Positions 1-7,190 of a DNA stretch of 9,192 nt are shown here, piece after piece. Source of the stretch: Rhodocyclaceae bacterium (GTDB lineage: Bacteria > Pseudomonadota > Gammaproteobacteria > Burkholderiales > Rhodocyclaceae); assembly GCA_020849155.1 (NCBI GenBank), contig JADLGU010000180.1:1-9192 (forward strand), written 5' to 3'. Position 1 is the first letter of the stretch. Each line of letters starts with the position of its first letter. Under the pieces are notes generated by a model. That model did not search any database, was not told where the DNA came from, and saw nothing but the letters and a program-made list of their open reading frames with translations. The translations under genes and the position numbers were made by a program.

Positions 1-399
1 GCCGACGTCGTTCAGCACCAGCCGCGCGATCGGCGTCTCGGCCTGGGCGGCGAGCGCCATGCCGATCATGCCGCCCATCGAGGTGCCGACCCAGTGCACT
101 TCCTCCACGTTCAGGCGCGCGATCAGCGTCACCATGTCGGCGGCGTACTGCTGCACCACGTAATGCTCCTTGAGGCGCAGCCAGTTGCTGCGGCCGCGGC
201 CGACCACGTCCGGGCAGACGACGCGGTAGTGACCGGCCAGCGACTGCGCCAGGACGTCGAAGTCGCGCGCGTTGCGCGTCAGGCCGTGCACGCAGACCAG
301 CACGCGCGGGTTGTCGGGATCGCCCCACTCGACGTAGGCCATGCGGTGCAGGCCGCCGGGGCTGAGGCACTGGACGGTGTGTTGGCGCATTTCGGTCAT
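1..399 (-). CDS. Alpha/beta hydrolase, N-terminal part (runs off left edge)
   Basis: The minus-strand frame is open from an ATG at 399 to the window edge, giving the first 133 residues of a protein whose end is not in view. Two alpha/beta-hydrolase signatures are visible. The oxyanion-loop region reads VCVHGLTRN (residues 35-43), and the nucleophile elbow is GTSMGG (105-110), which puts the catalytic serine at 107. The catalytic Asp and His would lie beyond the edge. A Shine-Dalgarno AGGAGA (405-410, minus strand) sits 5 nt before the ATG and supports this start. The sequence resembles the soluble esterase/lipase-like hydrolases common in Betaproteobacteria; the substrate cannot be told. There is no signal peptide, so it is probably cytoplasmic. 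It is transcribed divergently from the CRISPR operon and is probably a host housekeeping gene flanking it. Confidence 0.9.
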   Translation of the reverse strand, partial: MTEMRQHTVQCLSPGGLHRMAYVEWGDPDNPRVLVCVHGLTRNARDFDVLAQSLAGHYRVVCPDVVGRGRSNWLRLKEHYVVQQYAADMVTLIARLNVEEVHWVGTSMGGMIGMALAAQAETPIARLVLNDVG

Positions 400-448
400 G
401 GGCTTCTCCTTTCGGAATGAGTCTAGCAGAAACCGTTTGTCGCCCCGG

Positions 449-462
449 CGGCAAGCTTGCCG
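449..462. repeat. 14-bp perfect palindrome, copy 1
   Basis: CGGCAAGCTTGCCG is perfectly self-complementary. The same 14 bp plus one further G recurs at 3151-3165, just after the cas10 stop codon, so the two copies bracket cas10. No T-tract follows, so it does not look like a standard intrinsic terminator. It could be an operator, a palindromic intergenic element found elsewhere in the genome, or an RNA hairpin. Confidence 0.5.
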
Positions 463-469
463 GGCTTGC

Positions 470-493
470 GTCAGCATGACGAAGAGATTAGAT
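470..493 (+). repeat. CRISPR-repeat-like sequence upstream of cas10 (possible degenerate repeat)
   Basis: The sequence begins GTCAGCATGA, identical to the first 10 nt of the array repeat and on the same strand. If repeat positions 11-19 are skipped, CGAA and then GATT also align with repeat positions 20-23 and 28-31, with a further 2-nt gap. The hairpin-forming CCCT is missing. It may be a decayed or regulatory repeat remnant, or chance. It lies about 30 bp before the cas10 ATG. Confidence 0.25.
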
Positions 494-524
494 TGCCCTT
501 GACATAACAACCGGCAACGGCACC

Positions 525-3149
525 ATGTCTCTTATCTACCAATCCGCGCGCATCGCCATCTCCGCCTTGCTCCACGACCTCGGCAAACTGGCCGAGCGGT
601 CGGGAATCGAACACGGAGGTCGGCTGGACGCACACAAGACCCTCTATTGCCGCTGGCACGCTGAGGCAGGTTATCACTCGCATATCCACGCCGCCTACAC
701 GGCCCTCGCCTGGGATGCCCTCGAAGCAACGGGACATTTCCCGGATTTGCGCCATGACTGCGGGCCGTTTTCCGACGGCACAGATGACGATAAAACCGAT
801 TCCGCGATCAATGCTGCCGCCGCCCACCACAAGCCTGATACTTTTCTTCAGTGGATCGTGGCCACGGCCGACCGCGTCGCCTCCGGCTTCGAGCGTGACA
901 AGTTCGATACCGAATACAACGACCGCGAGGAGCGCGACAACCATTACCGCGCCCGTTTGCTGACATTGTTCGAACAGTTCGGTCGGGCGTCCATTGCAGA
1001 AGGCGATCTGGCCTGGCGCTATCCGCTCGGTACGCTGTCCCCTGAGAATATCTTTCCGCGGAAAGCAAAGGACTGCACTCCGACCGACGACGCCCAGGCC
1101 AGGGCCGAATACCATGCACTATGGGACTTCCTGATTGAGGGCATCAAGCACATTCCCAGGTCGCATGTCGGCAACCTTCCGCTCTGGCTGGACCACTTCG
1201 ACAGCCTTTGGCTTGCCGTCACCCACGCCATCCCGGCCGCCACCGCTTTCGGCGTCAAGCCCGAAGTGTCGCTCTACGATCACAGCAAGGCTGCCGCCGC
1301 GCTCGCCACCGCGCTCTGGCGCTGGCATCACGAGGCGAACGCGAAGACAAAGGAGTCCGTGCGCGAAGGCTGGAACGAAAAGAAGTTCCTGCTCATCCAG
1401 GGCGACTTCTTCGGCATCCAGGATTTCATCTTCGCAGAGGGCGGCAGGACGCAAAAACACGCCCACAAGCTCCTGCGCGGCCGCTCCTTCCAGGTTTCGC
1501 TCCTGGCAGAATGCGCGGCCCTCAACGTGCTCGAAGCGCTGGAGCTTCCCTCCACCTCGCAGATCATCAACGCGGCAGGAAAATTCCTCATCGTCGCGCC
1601 CAACACCGAAAAGGTACGTGCAACCGCCGCCCGCTGCCGCGAGGAACTCAACGCCTGGTGTCTCAAGCATACCTATGGCGAGATTGGTGTCGGGCTTGCC
1701 GGCACCACCGCCTCGTGCAACGACTTCACGGGCGGGCGCTTCGGGGAACTGACGCGCCGCCTCTTCGATGCCCTCGACGCCGCCAAGCATCAGCGTTTCG
1801 ATCTTTGCGCCAAGGAGGCGCCGGCGAGCTTCGATGCCTTCCTCGACGCCTTCGACAACACTCTTGGCGTTTGCGCCATCAACGGCAGGCATCCTGCCGC
1901 CCCTGCCTCGACCAGCCGGCGCGGCTATTCCATCTCCGGCCTGGCCGACGACCAGATCCGCATCGGCGAAGCCATCACCAAGCACGCGCGGCTGCTGGTG
2001 GCGAAGGATGCAGACACGCTGCCCGTGCTTGGCCTTGACTATTTCGGCTACCGGCTGGCATTCGTCGGCGACGAAGAGGCATCGGGGAAATATGGGGAGC
2101 TTGCGCGCAACGGCAAGATCGTCCGGGCATGGGACTTCGACGAACCCGATGCGGATGGGACCATCTGGCGCGGCTACGCACGCCGGTTCGTGAACGGCCA
2201 TGTGCCACTCTTCGACGAAACCGACGAGCAACTATCAGACAAGTACGGGAAATGGGAGGGCGAGGCCGAATTTGACCGCACCCATCCGATCAAGACGCTG
2301 CATCACATCGCCTGCGAGGATCGGCAACTGACCGAAGCCGGGAAATGGAAGGGGGAAATTGCCCTCGTCGCGCTCAAAGGCGACATCGACGATCTCGGCG
2401 CCCTATTCCAGCGCGGGTTGGAAAAGCCGACCTTCGCCAAGATGGCCTCGCTGTCCCGCCAGGTGCATGCCTTCTTCTCCCTCTGGCTGCCCTGGCATTG
2501 TGCGCATGGCAAGGACGCCTCGGGTATGGCGCGCTTCCGCAACACCTACACCGTCTTTGCCGGGGGCGATGATTTCTTCCTGGTCGGCCCATGGGAGTCC
2601 ACCCTGGCGCTCGCCGGCAGGATGCGCGAGAAATTCGCCGCCTATGTCGCCAACGAGGCCATCACCTATTCGGCGGGCATGGTCATGACGCAGCCCAAGA
2701 CTCCGGTGCGCCAGCTTGCCCGCGCCGCAGAGCATGCTCTGGGAAAGGCCAAGTCCCGCCCCGGCAAGAATGCGGCCTGCATCTGGGACCGCCCCATCGG
2801 CTGGCCTGAGTGGCGAGACCTGATGGGCGAACGCCGCGCTGCGCTGGAAGCCCTGATGGCGCGCGCCGACCAGCATGGTGCCGATTTCTCCACAGGGCTC
2901 ACCTATTCGATGCTGCGGCTTGCCGACAAATCCGAAAGTCAGCTTCCGCAGGACGCCGTCTGGCGCTCGCAGCTCCACTACCGGCTCGCCCGCTTCTTCC
3001 GCGACCGCATCCGCGGCGACGAATCCGACCGCGAGCGGCGCCAGCGCCTTCTCGATGACGCCATCCGCGAAATCGGCGGCGCGCTGTCGCGCTACAAGGG
3101 CGCCTACCGGATTCCCCTTTCCGTGCTGCTCTACCGCCAGCGGGACTGA
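525..3149 (+). CDS. cas10: Type III-A CRISPR Cas10/Csm1, large subunit with HD and cyclase motifs
   Basis: This 874-aa protein is the signature subunit of the Csm complex. The N-terminal HD domain carries ALLHDLGK with His17-Asp18 and a further conserved AAAHHKP segment (98-104), which in this family makes the target-activated single-strand DNase. The first Palm domain is marked by GDFFGIQDFIF (293-303). The second Palm domain has GDIDDLG (619-625) and an intact GGDD at 680-683, the active site that makes cyclic oligoadenylates from ATP. A helical C-terminal domain follows. The length is normal to slightly long for Csm1. At 450-472, where Csm1 proteins usually have a CxxC...CxxC zinc ribbon, only Cys450 remains (CAIN, then SISG). 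The first ATG gives the expected start only a few residues before the HD motif. It heads the operon, 70 bp before csm2. Confidence 0.97.
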   Translation: MSLIYQSARIAISALLHDLGKLAERSGIEHGGRLDAHKTLYCRWHAEAGYHSHIHAAYTALAWDALEATGHFPDLRHDCGPFSDGTDDDKTDSAINAAAAHHKPDTFLQWIVATADRVASGFERDKFDTEYNDREERDNHYRARLLTLFEQFGRASIAEGDLAWRYPLGTLSPENIFPRKAKDCTPTDDAQARAEYHALWDFLIEGIKHIPRSHVGNLPLWLDHFDSLWLAVTHAIPAATAFGVKPEVSLYDHSKAAAALATALWRWHHEANAKTKESVREGWNEKKFLLIQGDFFGIQDFIFAEGGRTQKHAHKLLRGRSFQVSLLAECAALNVLEALELPSTSQIINAAGKFLIVAPNTEKVRATAARCREELNAWCLKHTYGEIGVGLAGTTASCNDFTGGRFGELTRRLFDALDAAKHQRFDLCAKEAPASFDAFLDAFDNTLGVCAINGRHPAAPASTSRRGYSISGLADDQIRIGEAITKHARLLVAKDADTLPVLGLDYFGYRLAFVGDEEASGKYGELARNGKIVRAWDFDEPDADGTIWRGYARRFVNGHVPLFDETDEQLSDKYGKWEGEAEFDRTHPIKTLHHIACEDRQLTEAGKWKGEIALVALKGDIDDLGALFQRGLEKPTFAKMASLSRQVHAFFSLWLPWHCAHGKDASGMARFRNTYTVFAGGDDFFLVGPWESTLALAGRMREKFAAYVANEAITYSAGMVMTQPKTPVRQLARAAEHALGKAKSRPGKNAACIWDRPIGWPEWRDLMGERRAALEALMARADQHGADFSTGLTYSMLRLADKSESQLPQDAVWRSQLHYRLARFFRDRIRGDESDRERRQRLLDDAIREIGGALSRYKGAYRIPLSVLLYRQRD

Positions 3150-3150
3150 G

Positions 3151-3164
3151 CGGCAAGCTTGCCG
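3151..3164. repeat. 14-bp perfect palindrome, copy 2, after cas10
   Basis: This second copy of CGGCAAGCTTGCCG starts 2 nt after the cas10 stop codon, in the 70-bp gap before csm2. It could fold into a 5-6 bp stem hairpin in the mRNA. No run of T follows, so full termination is unlikely, but it could protect or separate the cas10 and csm2-csm5 transcripts. Confidence 0.5.
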
Positions 3165-3204
3165 GACAGGACAGCCGACACCAAACCCGATAAATTGCAT
3201 TGCC

Positions 3205-3212
3205 AAGGAGGA
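3205..3212 (+). promoter_or_regulatory. Strong Shine-Dalgarno for csm2
   Basis: AAGGAGGA lies 7 nt before the ATG at 3220. It fixes the csm2 start even though the reading frame is open much further upstream, overlapping cas10. It is the strongest ribosome binding site in the operon, which fits the need for several Csm2 copies per complex. Confidence 0.8.
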
Positions 3213-3219
3213 ACCAACC

Positions 3220-3597
3220 ATGCCCGTGAATCTTGCCCAAGCAATACCCGACCCCGACCTCTTCGACTCGAAGGCGGAAAACGTCGCGCGTGCGCTCGAC
3301 CAGGAGGCCGGGCGTTCGAACAAGAACAAGTCGACACAAATCCGCCGCTTCTATGACGAACTGGTCGGCTGGCAGGAACGCATTGCCGGCGACGACGAGA
3401 AATTCAAGCAGTACGAAGCCTTCATACGCATGCTCAACGCCAAGGTTGCCTATGCGAAAGGCCGCGGCCTCGTCGGCGACGAATTCGAGCGCTGGTTCCG
3501 CGAATGCATCAAATCCACCCCAAACGCACAGGCCCTCGATCATTTCAGACTGCACTTCGAAGCCGTGCTCGGCTTTCTCAAGGCCCTGCGCGGCTGA
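3220..3597 (+). CDS. csm2: Type III-A Csm2, small subunit
   Basis: This is a 125-aa, mainly helical protein of the size expected for Csm2 (Cas11-like), which lines the belly of the Csm filament and contacts the crRNA-target duplex. The family signatures are NKNKSTQIRRFYDEL (34-48), where Csm2 proteins have the conserved T-S/T-Q-[IL]-R-[KR]-F-Y segment, and MLNAKVAYAKGRG (71-83), matching the conserved K-x-A-Y-x-x-[GA]-R block. A strong Shine-Dalgarno sets the start. The same frame is open back into cas10, but those upstream residues are out of frame with cas10 and not family-like. It sits between cas10 and csm3, the usual order. Confidence 0.95.
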   Translation: MPVNLAQAIPDPDLFDSKAENVARALDQEAGRSNKNKSTQIRRFYDELVGWQERIAGDDEKFKQYEAFIRMLNAKVAYAKGRGLVGDEFERWFRECIKSTPNAQALDHFRLHFEAVLGFLKALRG

Positions 3598-3615
3598 AAC
3601 CAGGGAGAACTGATC

Positions 3616-4326
3616 ATGCAACTCACCCACATCAAGCAACTCACCGGTACTATCGTCCTCAAGACCGGCCTGCACATCGGCGCCGGCGACACGGAAATGC
3701 GCATCGGCGGCACCGACAACCCGGTGGTGAAGAATCCGCTCGACGGCCAGCCCTACATTCCCGGCTCGTCCCTCAAGGGCAAGATTCGCTCCCTGCTCGA
3801 ATGGCGGCTCGGCCTGGTCACGGCCTCCGACGGCAAGCCGTTCTCCTTCAAGCACCTGGCGAACAGGGAGACGGTCGACGCGCGCAACCTGTTGAAGCTC
3901 TTCGGCGGCGCACCCGGCGGCGATACGGAAACGCTCGCCCAGGAAATCGGCCCGACGCGGCTGGCCTTCTGGGACTGCCCGCTCAACGCCGCTTGGCTGC
4001 AGAAGGCGCAGGCGCGCAACCTGCTCAGCACCGAAGCCAAGAGCGAGAACAGCATCGACCGCATCCGCGGCGTGGCGGAAAACCCCCGCTTCACCGAGCG
4101 CGTTATCGCCGGCGCCGACTTCGATTTCCGGCTCTCGCTCAAGGTCATCGACGGCGAAGACCTGCTGCCGCTCCTGCTGCAGGGCCTGAAACTGCTGGAG
4201 GCGGACAGCCTCGGCGGCTCAGGCTCGCGCGGCTATGGCAAGGTTGCGCTGGGCAATCTCGCCCTTGATGGAGAATCCCTCCAGGCGCGCTTCGACGCCT
4301 TGCAGCCGTTCGCCGACGCCGCCTGA
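3616..4326 (+). CDS. csm3: Type III-A Csm3, backbone RAMP subunit and target-RNA nuclease
   Basis: This 236-aa Cas7-family RAMP protein forms the repeated backbone of the Csm complex and cuts bound target RNA at 6-nt intervals. The N-terminal segment HIGAGDTEMRIGGTDNPV (20-37) is typical of Csm3, and Asp34 in GGTDNPV corresponds to the catalytic Asp of characterised Csm3 proteins. YIPGSSLKGKIRS (47-59) is the conserved RAMP helix start. A glycine-rich loop, LGGSGSRGYGKV, lies at 199-210. A GGAG Shine-Dalgarno (3604-3607) precedes the ATG, 18 bp after the csm2 stop codon. Nothing suggests loss of function. Confidence 0.97.
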   Translation: MQLTHIKQLTGTIVLKTGLHIGAGDTEMRIGGTDNPVVKNPLDGQPYIPGSSLKGKIRSLLEWRLGLVTASDGKPFSFKHLANRETVDARNLLKLFGGAPGGDTETLAQEIGPTRLAFWDCPLNAAWLQKAQARNLLSTEAKSENSIDRIRGVAENPRFTERVIAGADFDFRLSLKVIDGEDLLPLLLQGLKLLEADSLGGSGSRGYGKVALGNLALDGESLQARFDALQPFADAA

Positions 4327-4329
4327 CCC

Positions 4330-5283
4330 ATGGCCCACGTCCTGCACCGCGCTATCCTGGCGCTTGCCACCCCGCTTGGCACGCCGCTCGCAGGCGATAC
4401 CCTGTTCGGGCAGCTCTGCTGGGCGCTGCGCGAAGCGAAGGGTGCGACCGAACTGGCAAAGCGGCTTGAAGGCTATACCCGCGGACAGCCCTGGCTGGTC
4501 GTCTCCGACGGATTTCCCGCCGGATATCTGCCCAAGCCGACACTGCCGCAGCATTTCGAGCCCGCAAGAGAACCACAAGAACGCAAGGCGGCGAAGAAGA
4601 ACCGCTGGATCCCTCTCGAAGCCTCGGGGCTGTCCCTGCCTCAGCTCCTTGCCGCCGCGCGCGACGATGGAACTGCCTACGGCAAGGCGCCGCGCACGGG
4701 CATGCAATCGCACAACACGCTCAACCGCCTCACCGGCACAACCGGGGAGGGCGAATTCGCACCCTACGGCCTGCCGCAGACTTTCTACCAAGCGGGGCAG
4801 CGCATCGACGTGTGGCTGGTGCTTGACGCGGATCGCACAGCGACGGATGAAGTCCGCCGCCTGATCGAAGCCATCGGCGCAAGCGGCTTCGGCCGCGACG
4901 CCAGCATCGGCCTGGGCAAATTCACGGTGGAATCCTTCCAACCCGACCGGCCTGCCGCACCCGAAGGCGCCAACGCCCACTGGACGCTCGCCCCCTGCGC
5001 CCCGCAAGGCCAGGACTTCGACGGCCGGCAAAGCTTCTGGCGCGCGCACACCCGTTTCGGCCGCCATGGCAACGCCCATGCCCTAGCCGCCAATCCGTTC
5101 AAGACACCCGTCCTCATGGCCAGCACCGGCGCCGTGTTCTCGACCGACGGGGTTTACGCGCCGTGCCCGTTCATCGGTCAGGGGCTGGGCGGCGAGGGGC
5201 GCCTGTCCAAAGCCGAGCCGGCCACGGTCCACCAGGGCTATGCTCCAGTGCTGCCGATCACCATGGAGACGATCGCATCATGA
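4330..5283 (+). CDS. csm4: Type III-A Csm4, Cas5-like RAMP subunit
   Basis: This 317-aa protein is the Cas5-type subunit that caps the crRNA 5' tag and contacts Cas10. Family blocks occur in order: GDTLFGQLCWAL (22-33), SDGFPAGYLPKP (59-70), HNTLNRLTGTTGEG (128-141), the glycine-rich loop SGFGRDASIGLGKF (185-198), and a C-terminal part with NPFKTPVL, FIGQGLGG and HQGYAPVLPI. The ATG lies only 3 nt after the csm3 stop and has no clear Shine-Dalgarno, so it is probably translated by coupling. Its TGA overlaps the csm5 ATG as ATGA. Length and motifs are normal. Confidence 0.96.
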   Translation: MAHVLHRAILALATPLGTPLAGDTLFGQLCWALREAKGATELAKRLEGYTRGQPWLVVSDGFPAGYLPKPTLPQHFEPAREPQERKAAKKNRWIPLEASGLSLPQLLAAARDDGTAYGKAPRTGMQSHNTLNRLTGTTGEGEFAPYGLPQTFYQAGQRIDVWLVLDADRTATDEVRRLIEAIGASGFGRDASIGLGKFTVESFQPDRPAAPEGANAHWTLAPCAPQGQDFDGRQSFWRAHTRFGRHGNAHALAANPFKTPVLMASTGAVFSTDGVYAPCPFIGQGLGGEGRLSKAEPATVHQGYAPVLPITMETIAS

Positions 5284-6908
5284 TTCGCCACCCGCTGTCG
5301 ATCTCCACGCTCGCACCCGTCCACGTCGGCTGCGACGAGACCTATGAGCCAAGCAATTTCGTCATTCACGAAGGCCTGCTGCACGCGCTCGATCCCTCCG
5401 ACCTGGCAGAAGCATTGAGCGACAAGGAGCGCAACCAGCTTGCCGGCCTGGCCGACCAGCGCGAGCCCATCGGCGCGCTGCAGCGTTTTTTCCGCGACAA
5501 CGCCGAACGCTTCGCCGCTCTCGCCCGCCACCAGGTCGAAGTCGCCGAGTCCATCGTCCGCGAGTATCAGGCCAACGCCGGCCGCCCTACGCAACGGGGC
5601 GTGGACGGACAGGCGACCTACAACCTCTTTCCGATCGCCCGTACCGCTTTCCGCCCCCATGACAACGCCCCTTACCTGCCCGGCAGTTCTCTCAAAGGCA
5701 GCATCCGTACGGCGTGGCTGAATCACCTCAATCGTGGCACACCACTCCACGCCAACGTCAAGGGAGATGCCGGAAAAGCCTCGAATCGCCTACAGGAAAG
5801 CCTGCTTCATTACACTGCCGGCAAGTTCGAAAACGATCCCTTCCGCCATGTCGGCCTCGCCGACGCACATGCAGACGAAGACGACATTCCGCCGCCGACG
5901 CGCGTGCTCTACGCCATAAGCAAGAAAAAGCGCCAGCCGCGCGAAGGCGAACGCGGCTCACCAGAGCTGAAGGTCTTCCTCGAAACCGTACCCGAAGCGC
6001 TGCCGGCAGCGTTCTCAAGCGAGCTGCGACTCTCGGGCGATATCCCATGGAACGCCTTGTGCGACGCGTGCAACAGGTTCTACCGGCCGCAACTCGAAGC
6101 AGAGTTGGACCATGTCGTGCTGGGCAGCCTGCTCGATGCCGGCTGGAAGCAGCTCGTTTCCGGCCTCCTCGGCGCCGAATTGGGCGAGTTGATCGACGCG
6201 CGACAAGGCTTCCTGCTGCGGATCGGCAGGCACAGCGGCGCCGAATCCGTCACCCTGGACGGTGTACGCAGCATCAAGATTCGCGGTCCGCTCGTCGATG
6301 GCAAGCAAACTTCTCAAAACCGTCCGAGCACCACAGAAAAACGCTACGCCAGCCTGACCAAGGCCGGCGTCGACGGACTGCTGCCCTTTGGATGGATCTG
6401 GATCGACGCCTGTGACGACGAACATCGGCACTTGAACGACGCCCTGCGGCGAAAGCTTGCCGACCACAGCGCAGGCCTGCGCGAGGCCCACCAGGAGCGT
6501 CTGCTGCGCCTCGAAGAAACGCAACAACGGCGTGCCGCAGAACACACCGAAACTGTCCGTCAGCAGGAATCCGTTGCGGCGGCGGCCCGCGCCCAAGCCG
6601 AAGCCCAGGCCGCCCGCGAGGCGGAACTCGAAAAGCTCACGCCGAACATGCGCCGCATCGAGGAATTCAAGCAGCAGTTCGAAGCCCGTGCAGAGCAGCT
6701 TCGCGGCAACAAGGAAAAGCTCAATGCGGACTACCACGGCCGCGCGCGCAAGCTGGCACAGGACGCGCACGAAGGCGCCGGCTGGACGGCGGAGGAGAAG
6801 TTCGCCGCCGCCGAGGCAATCGCCGAATGGCTGCCCAAAGTGGTCGAGAAGATCGACAAGGATCAGCTCAGGAGACTCAAGCTTGCCGCCCTGCGCGGAC
6901 AATTGTAA
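5280..6908 (+). CDS. csm5: Type III-A Csm5 with long C-terminal helical extension
   Basis: This 542-aa protein's first part is a normal Csm5 RAMP subunit, which caps the 3' end of the crRNA. It has an N-terminal HPLSISTLAPVHVGC, the conserved YLPGSSLKGSIRTAW (132-146), and a C-terminal LLPFGWIWI segment near 369-377 where Csm5 proteins usually end. An extra 159 residues (384-542) follow: a charged Ala/Glu/Gln/Arg-rich coiled coil (about 400-453), a helix pair starting LTPNMRRIEEF, and a short helical end. Most Csm5 proteins I know of are roughly 350-400 aa. The ATG is chosen because it overlaps the csm4 stop (ATGA) and has GGAG (5265-5268) upstream. An earlier in-frame GTG at 5163 would overlap csm4 by 120 bp and adds non-family residues. 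Confidence 0.94.
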   Translation: MIRHPLSISTLAPVHVGCDETYEPSNFVIHEGLLHALDPSDLAEALSDKERNQLAGLADQREPIGALQRFFRDNAERFAALARHQVEVAESIVREYQANAGRPTQRGVDGQATYNLFPIARTAFRPHDNAPYLPGSSLKGSIRTAWLNHLNRGTPLHANVKGDAGKASNRLQESLLHYTAGKFENDPFRHVGLADAHADEDDIPPPTRVLYAISKKKRQPREGERGSPELKVFLETVPEALPAAFSSELRLSGDIPWNALCDACNRFYRPQLEAELDHVVLGSLLDAGWKQLVSGLLGAELGELIDARQGFLLRIGRHSGAESVTLDGVRSIKIRGPLVDGKQTSQNRPSTTEKRYASLTKAGVDGLLPFGWIWIDACDDEHRHLNDALRRKLADHSAGLREAHQERLLRLEETQQRRAAEHTETVRQQESVAAAARAQAEAQAAREAELEKLTPNMRRIEEFKQQFEARAEQLRGNKEKLNADYHGRARKLAQDAHEGAGWTAEEKFAAAEAIAEWLPKVVEKIDKDQLRRLKLAALRGQL

Positions 6909-6911
6909 AGT
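6883..6911 (+). promoter_or_regulatory. Possible promoter for antitoxin-toxin-cas6
   Basis: TTGCCG (6883-6888), a 17-bp spacer and TAAAGT (6906-6911) form a weak sigma70-like pair (4/6 each) at the end of csm5, about 50 bp before the antitoxin start. Toxin-antitoxin pairs often have their own promoter, so this is plausible, but the match is weak. Confidence 0.2.
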
Positions 6912-6936
6912 CATGCATGTCTGGCGCCCATGCGCC
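6912..6936. promoter_or_regulatory. Palindromes in csm5-antitoxin gap (possible operator or hairpin)
   Basis: The 51-bp gap holds an 8-bp palindrome, CATGCATG (6912-6919), and an inverted repeat GGCGC-CCAT-GCGCC (6923-6936). Either could be an operator for autoregulation by the antitoxin, or the second could form a small RNA hairpin before the antitoxin ribosome binding site. No T-tract follows. Confidence 0.3.
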
Positions 6937-6947
6937 CCGCCTCGACC

Positions 6948-6955
6948 GGGAGGAA
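6948..6955 (+). promoter_or_regulatory. Shine-Dalgarno of the antitoxin gene
   Basis: GGGAGGAA lies 4 nt before the ATG at 6960 and decides between that start and an in-frame ATG at 6930, which has no such site. The toxin and cas6 genes downstream have no site of their own and depend on coupling, so this sequence probably sets translation of all three. Confidence 0.65.
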
Positions 6956-6959
6956 CCCC

Positions 6960-7190
6960 ATGAACAAGCTCGACCGCATCACCGTCAATCCCGAAATCAT
7001 GAACGGCCAGGCCTGCATCCGCGGCATGCGCATCACGGTCCGGCGCGTCCTGGAGGCCATCACGACCTACCGCGACTGGGACAAGGTCATCGCCGAGTAT
7101 CCCGAACTGGAACACGAAGACATTCGCCAGGCGCTTGAATTCGCCGCACTGTCCCTGGACGACCAGGTGATCGCGCTCGAAGCGGCATGA
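6960..7190 (+). CDS. DUF433 antitoxin-like protein
   Basis: This 76-aa protein matches the DUF433 (COG2442) pattern: RITVNPEIMNGQACIRGMRITV (6-27), where the family has R-I-T-x-N-P-E-I-x-x-G-x-P-x-I-x-G-T-R-I, then YPELEHEDIRQALEFAA (47-63). DUF433 proteins are small winged-helix-like proteins, usually encoded just before a PIN-like DUF5615 toxin and predicted to be its antitoxin. The usual Thr of the GTRI motif is Met here (GMRI). A good Shine-Dalgarno supports the start at 6960. The stop codon overlaps the toxin start (ATGA). It follows csm5 by 51 bp on the same strand, so it is probably part of the operon, with possible extra expression from its own promoter. Confidence 0.9.
   Translation: MNKLDRITVNPEIMNGQACIRGMRITVRRVLEAITTYRDWDKVIAEYPELEHEDIRQALEFAALSLDDQVIALEAA

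Larger units (their letters stand above)
400..524. promoter_or_regulatory. Divergent intergenic region between hydrolase and cas10
   Basis: This 125-bp gap must hold the start signals for both the leftward hydrolase and the rightward cas operon. On the plus strand a weak sigma70-like pair can be drawn: TTGCGT (466-471), a 17-bp spacer, then TAGATT (489-494). The match is only 3/6 and 4/6, so it is a suggestion only. The region also contains a perfect 14-bp palindrome (449-462) and a sequence that shares its first 10 nt with the CRISPR repeat (470-479). cas10 has no clear Shine-Dalgarno before its ATG, only a CGG-rich stretch. Confidence 0.35.

Noticed and set aside
499..504. Perfect TTGACA before cas10 as a -35 box
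   Set aside because: The matching -10 position would fall at about 522-527, on the cas10 start codon, and no -10-like sequence is there. A leaderless or internal transcript cannot be excluded, but the sequence does not support it.
1119..2231. Long open frame of 370 codons on the minus strand inside cas10
   Set aside because: It is fully antisense to cas10, which has clear family motifs throughout. GC-rich genes commonly give long antisense frames, and the translated sequence shows no recognisable domain.
5163..5279. Upstream in-frame GTG start for csm5
   Set aside because: It would overlap csm4 by 120 bp and add 39 residues unlike Csm5. The ATG at 5280 overlaps the csm4 stop as ATGA and has a ribosome binding site.
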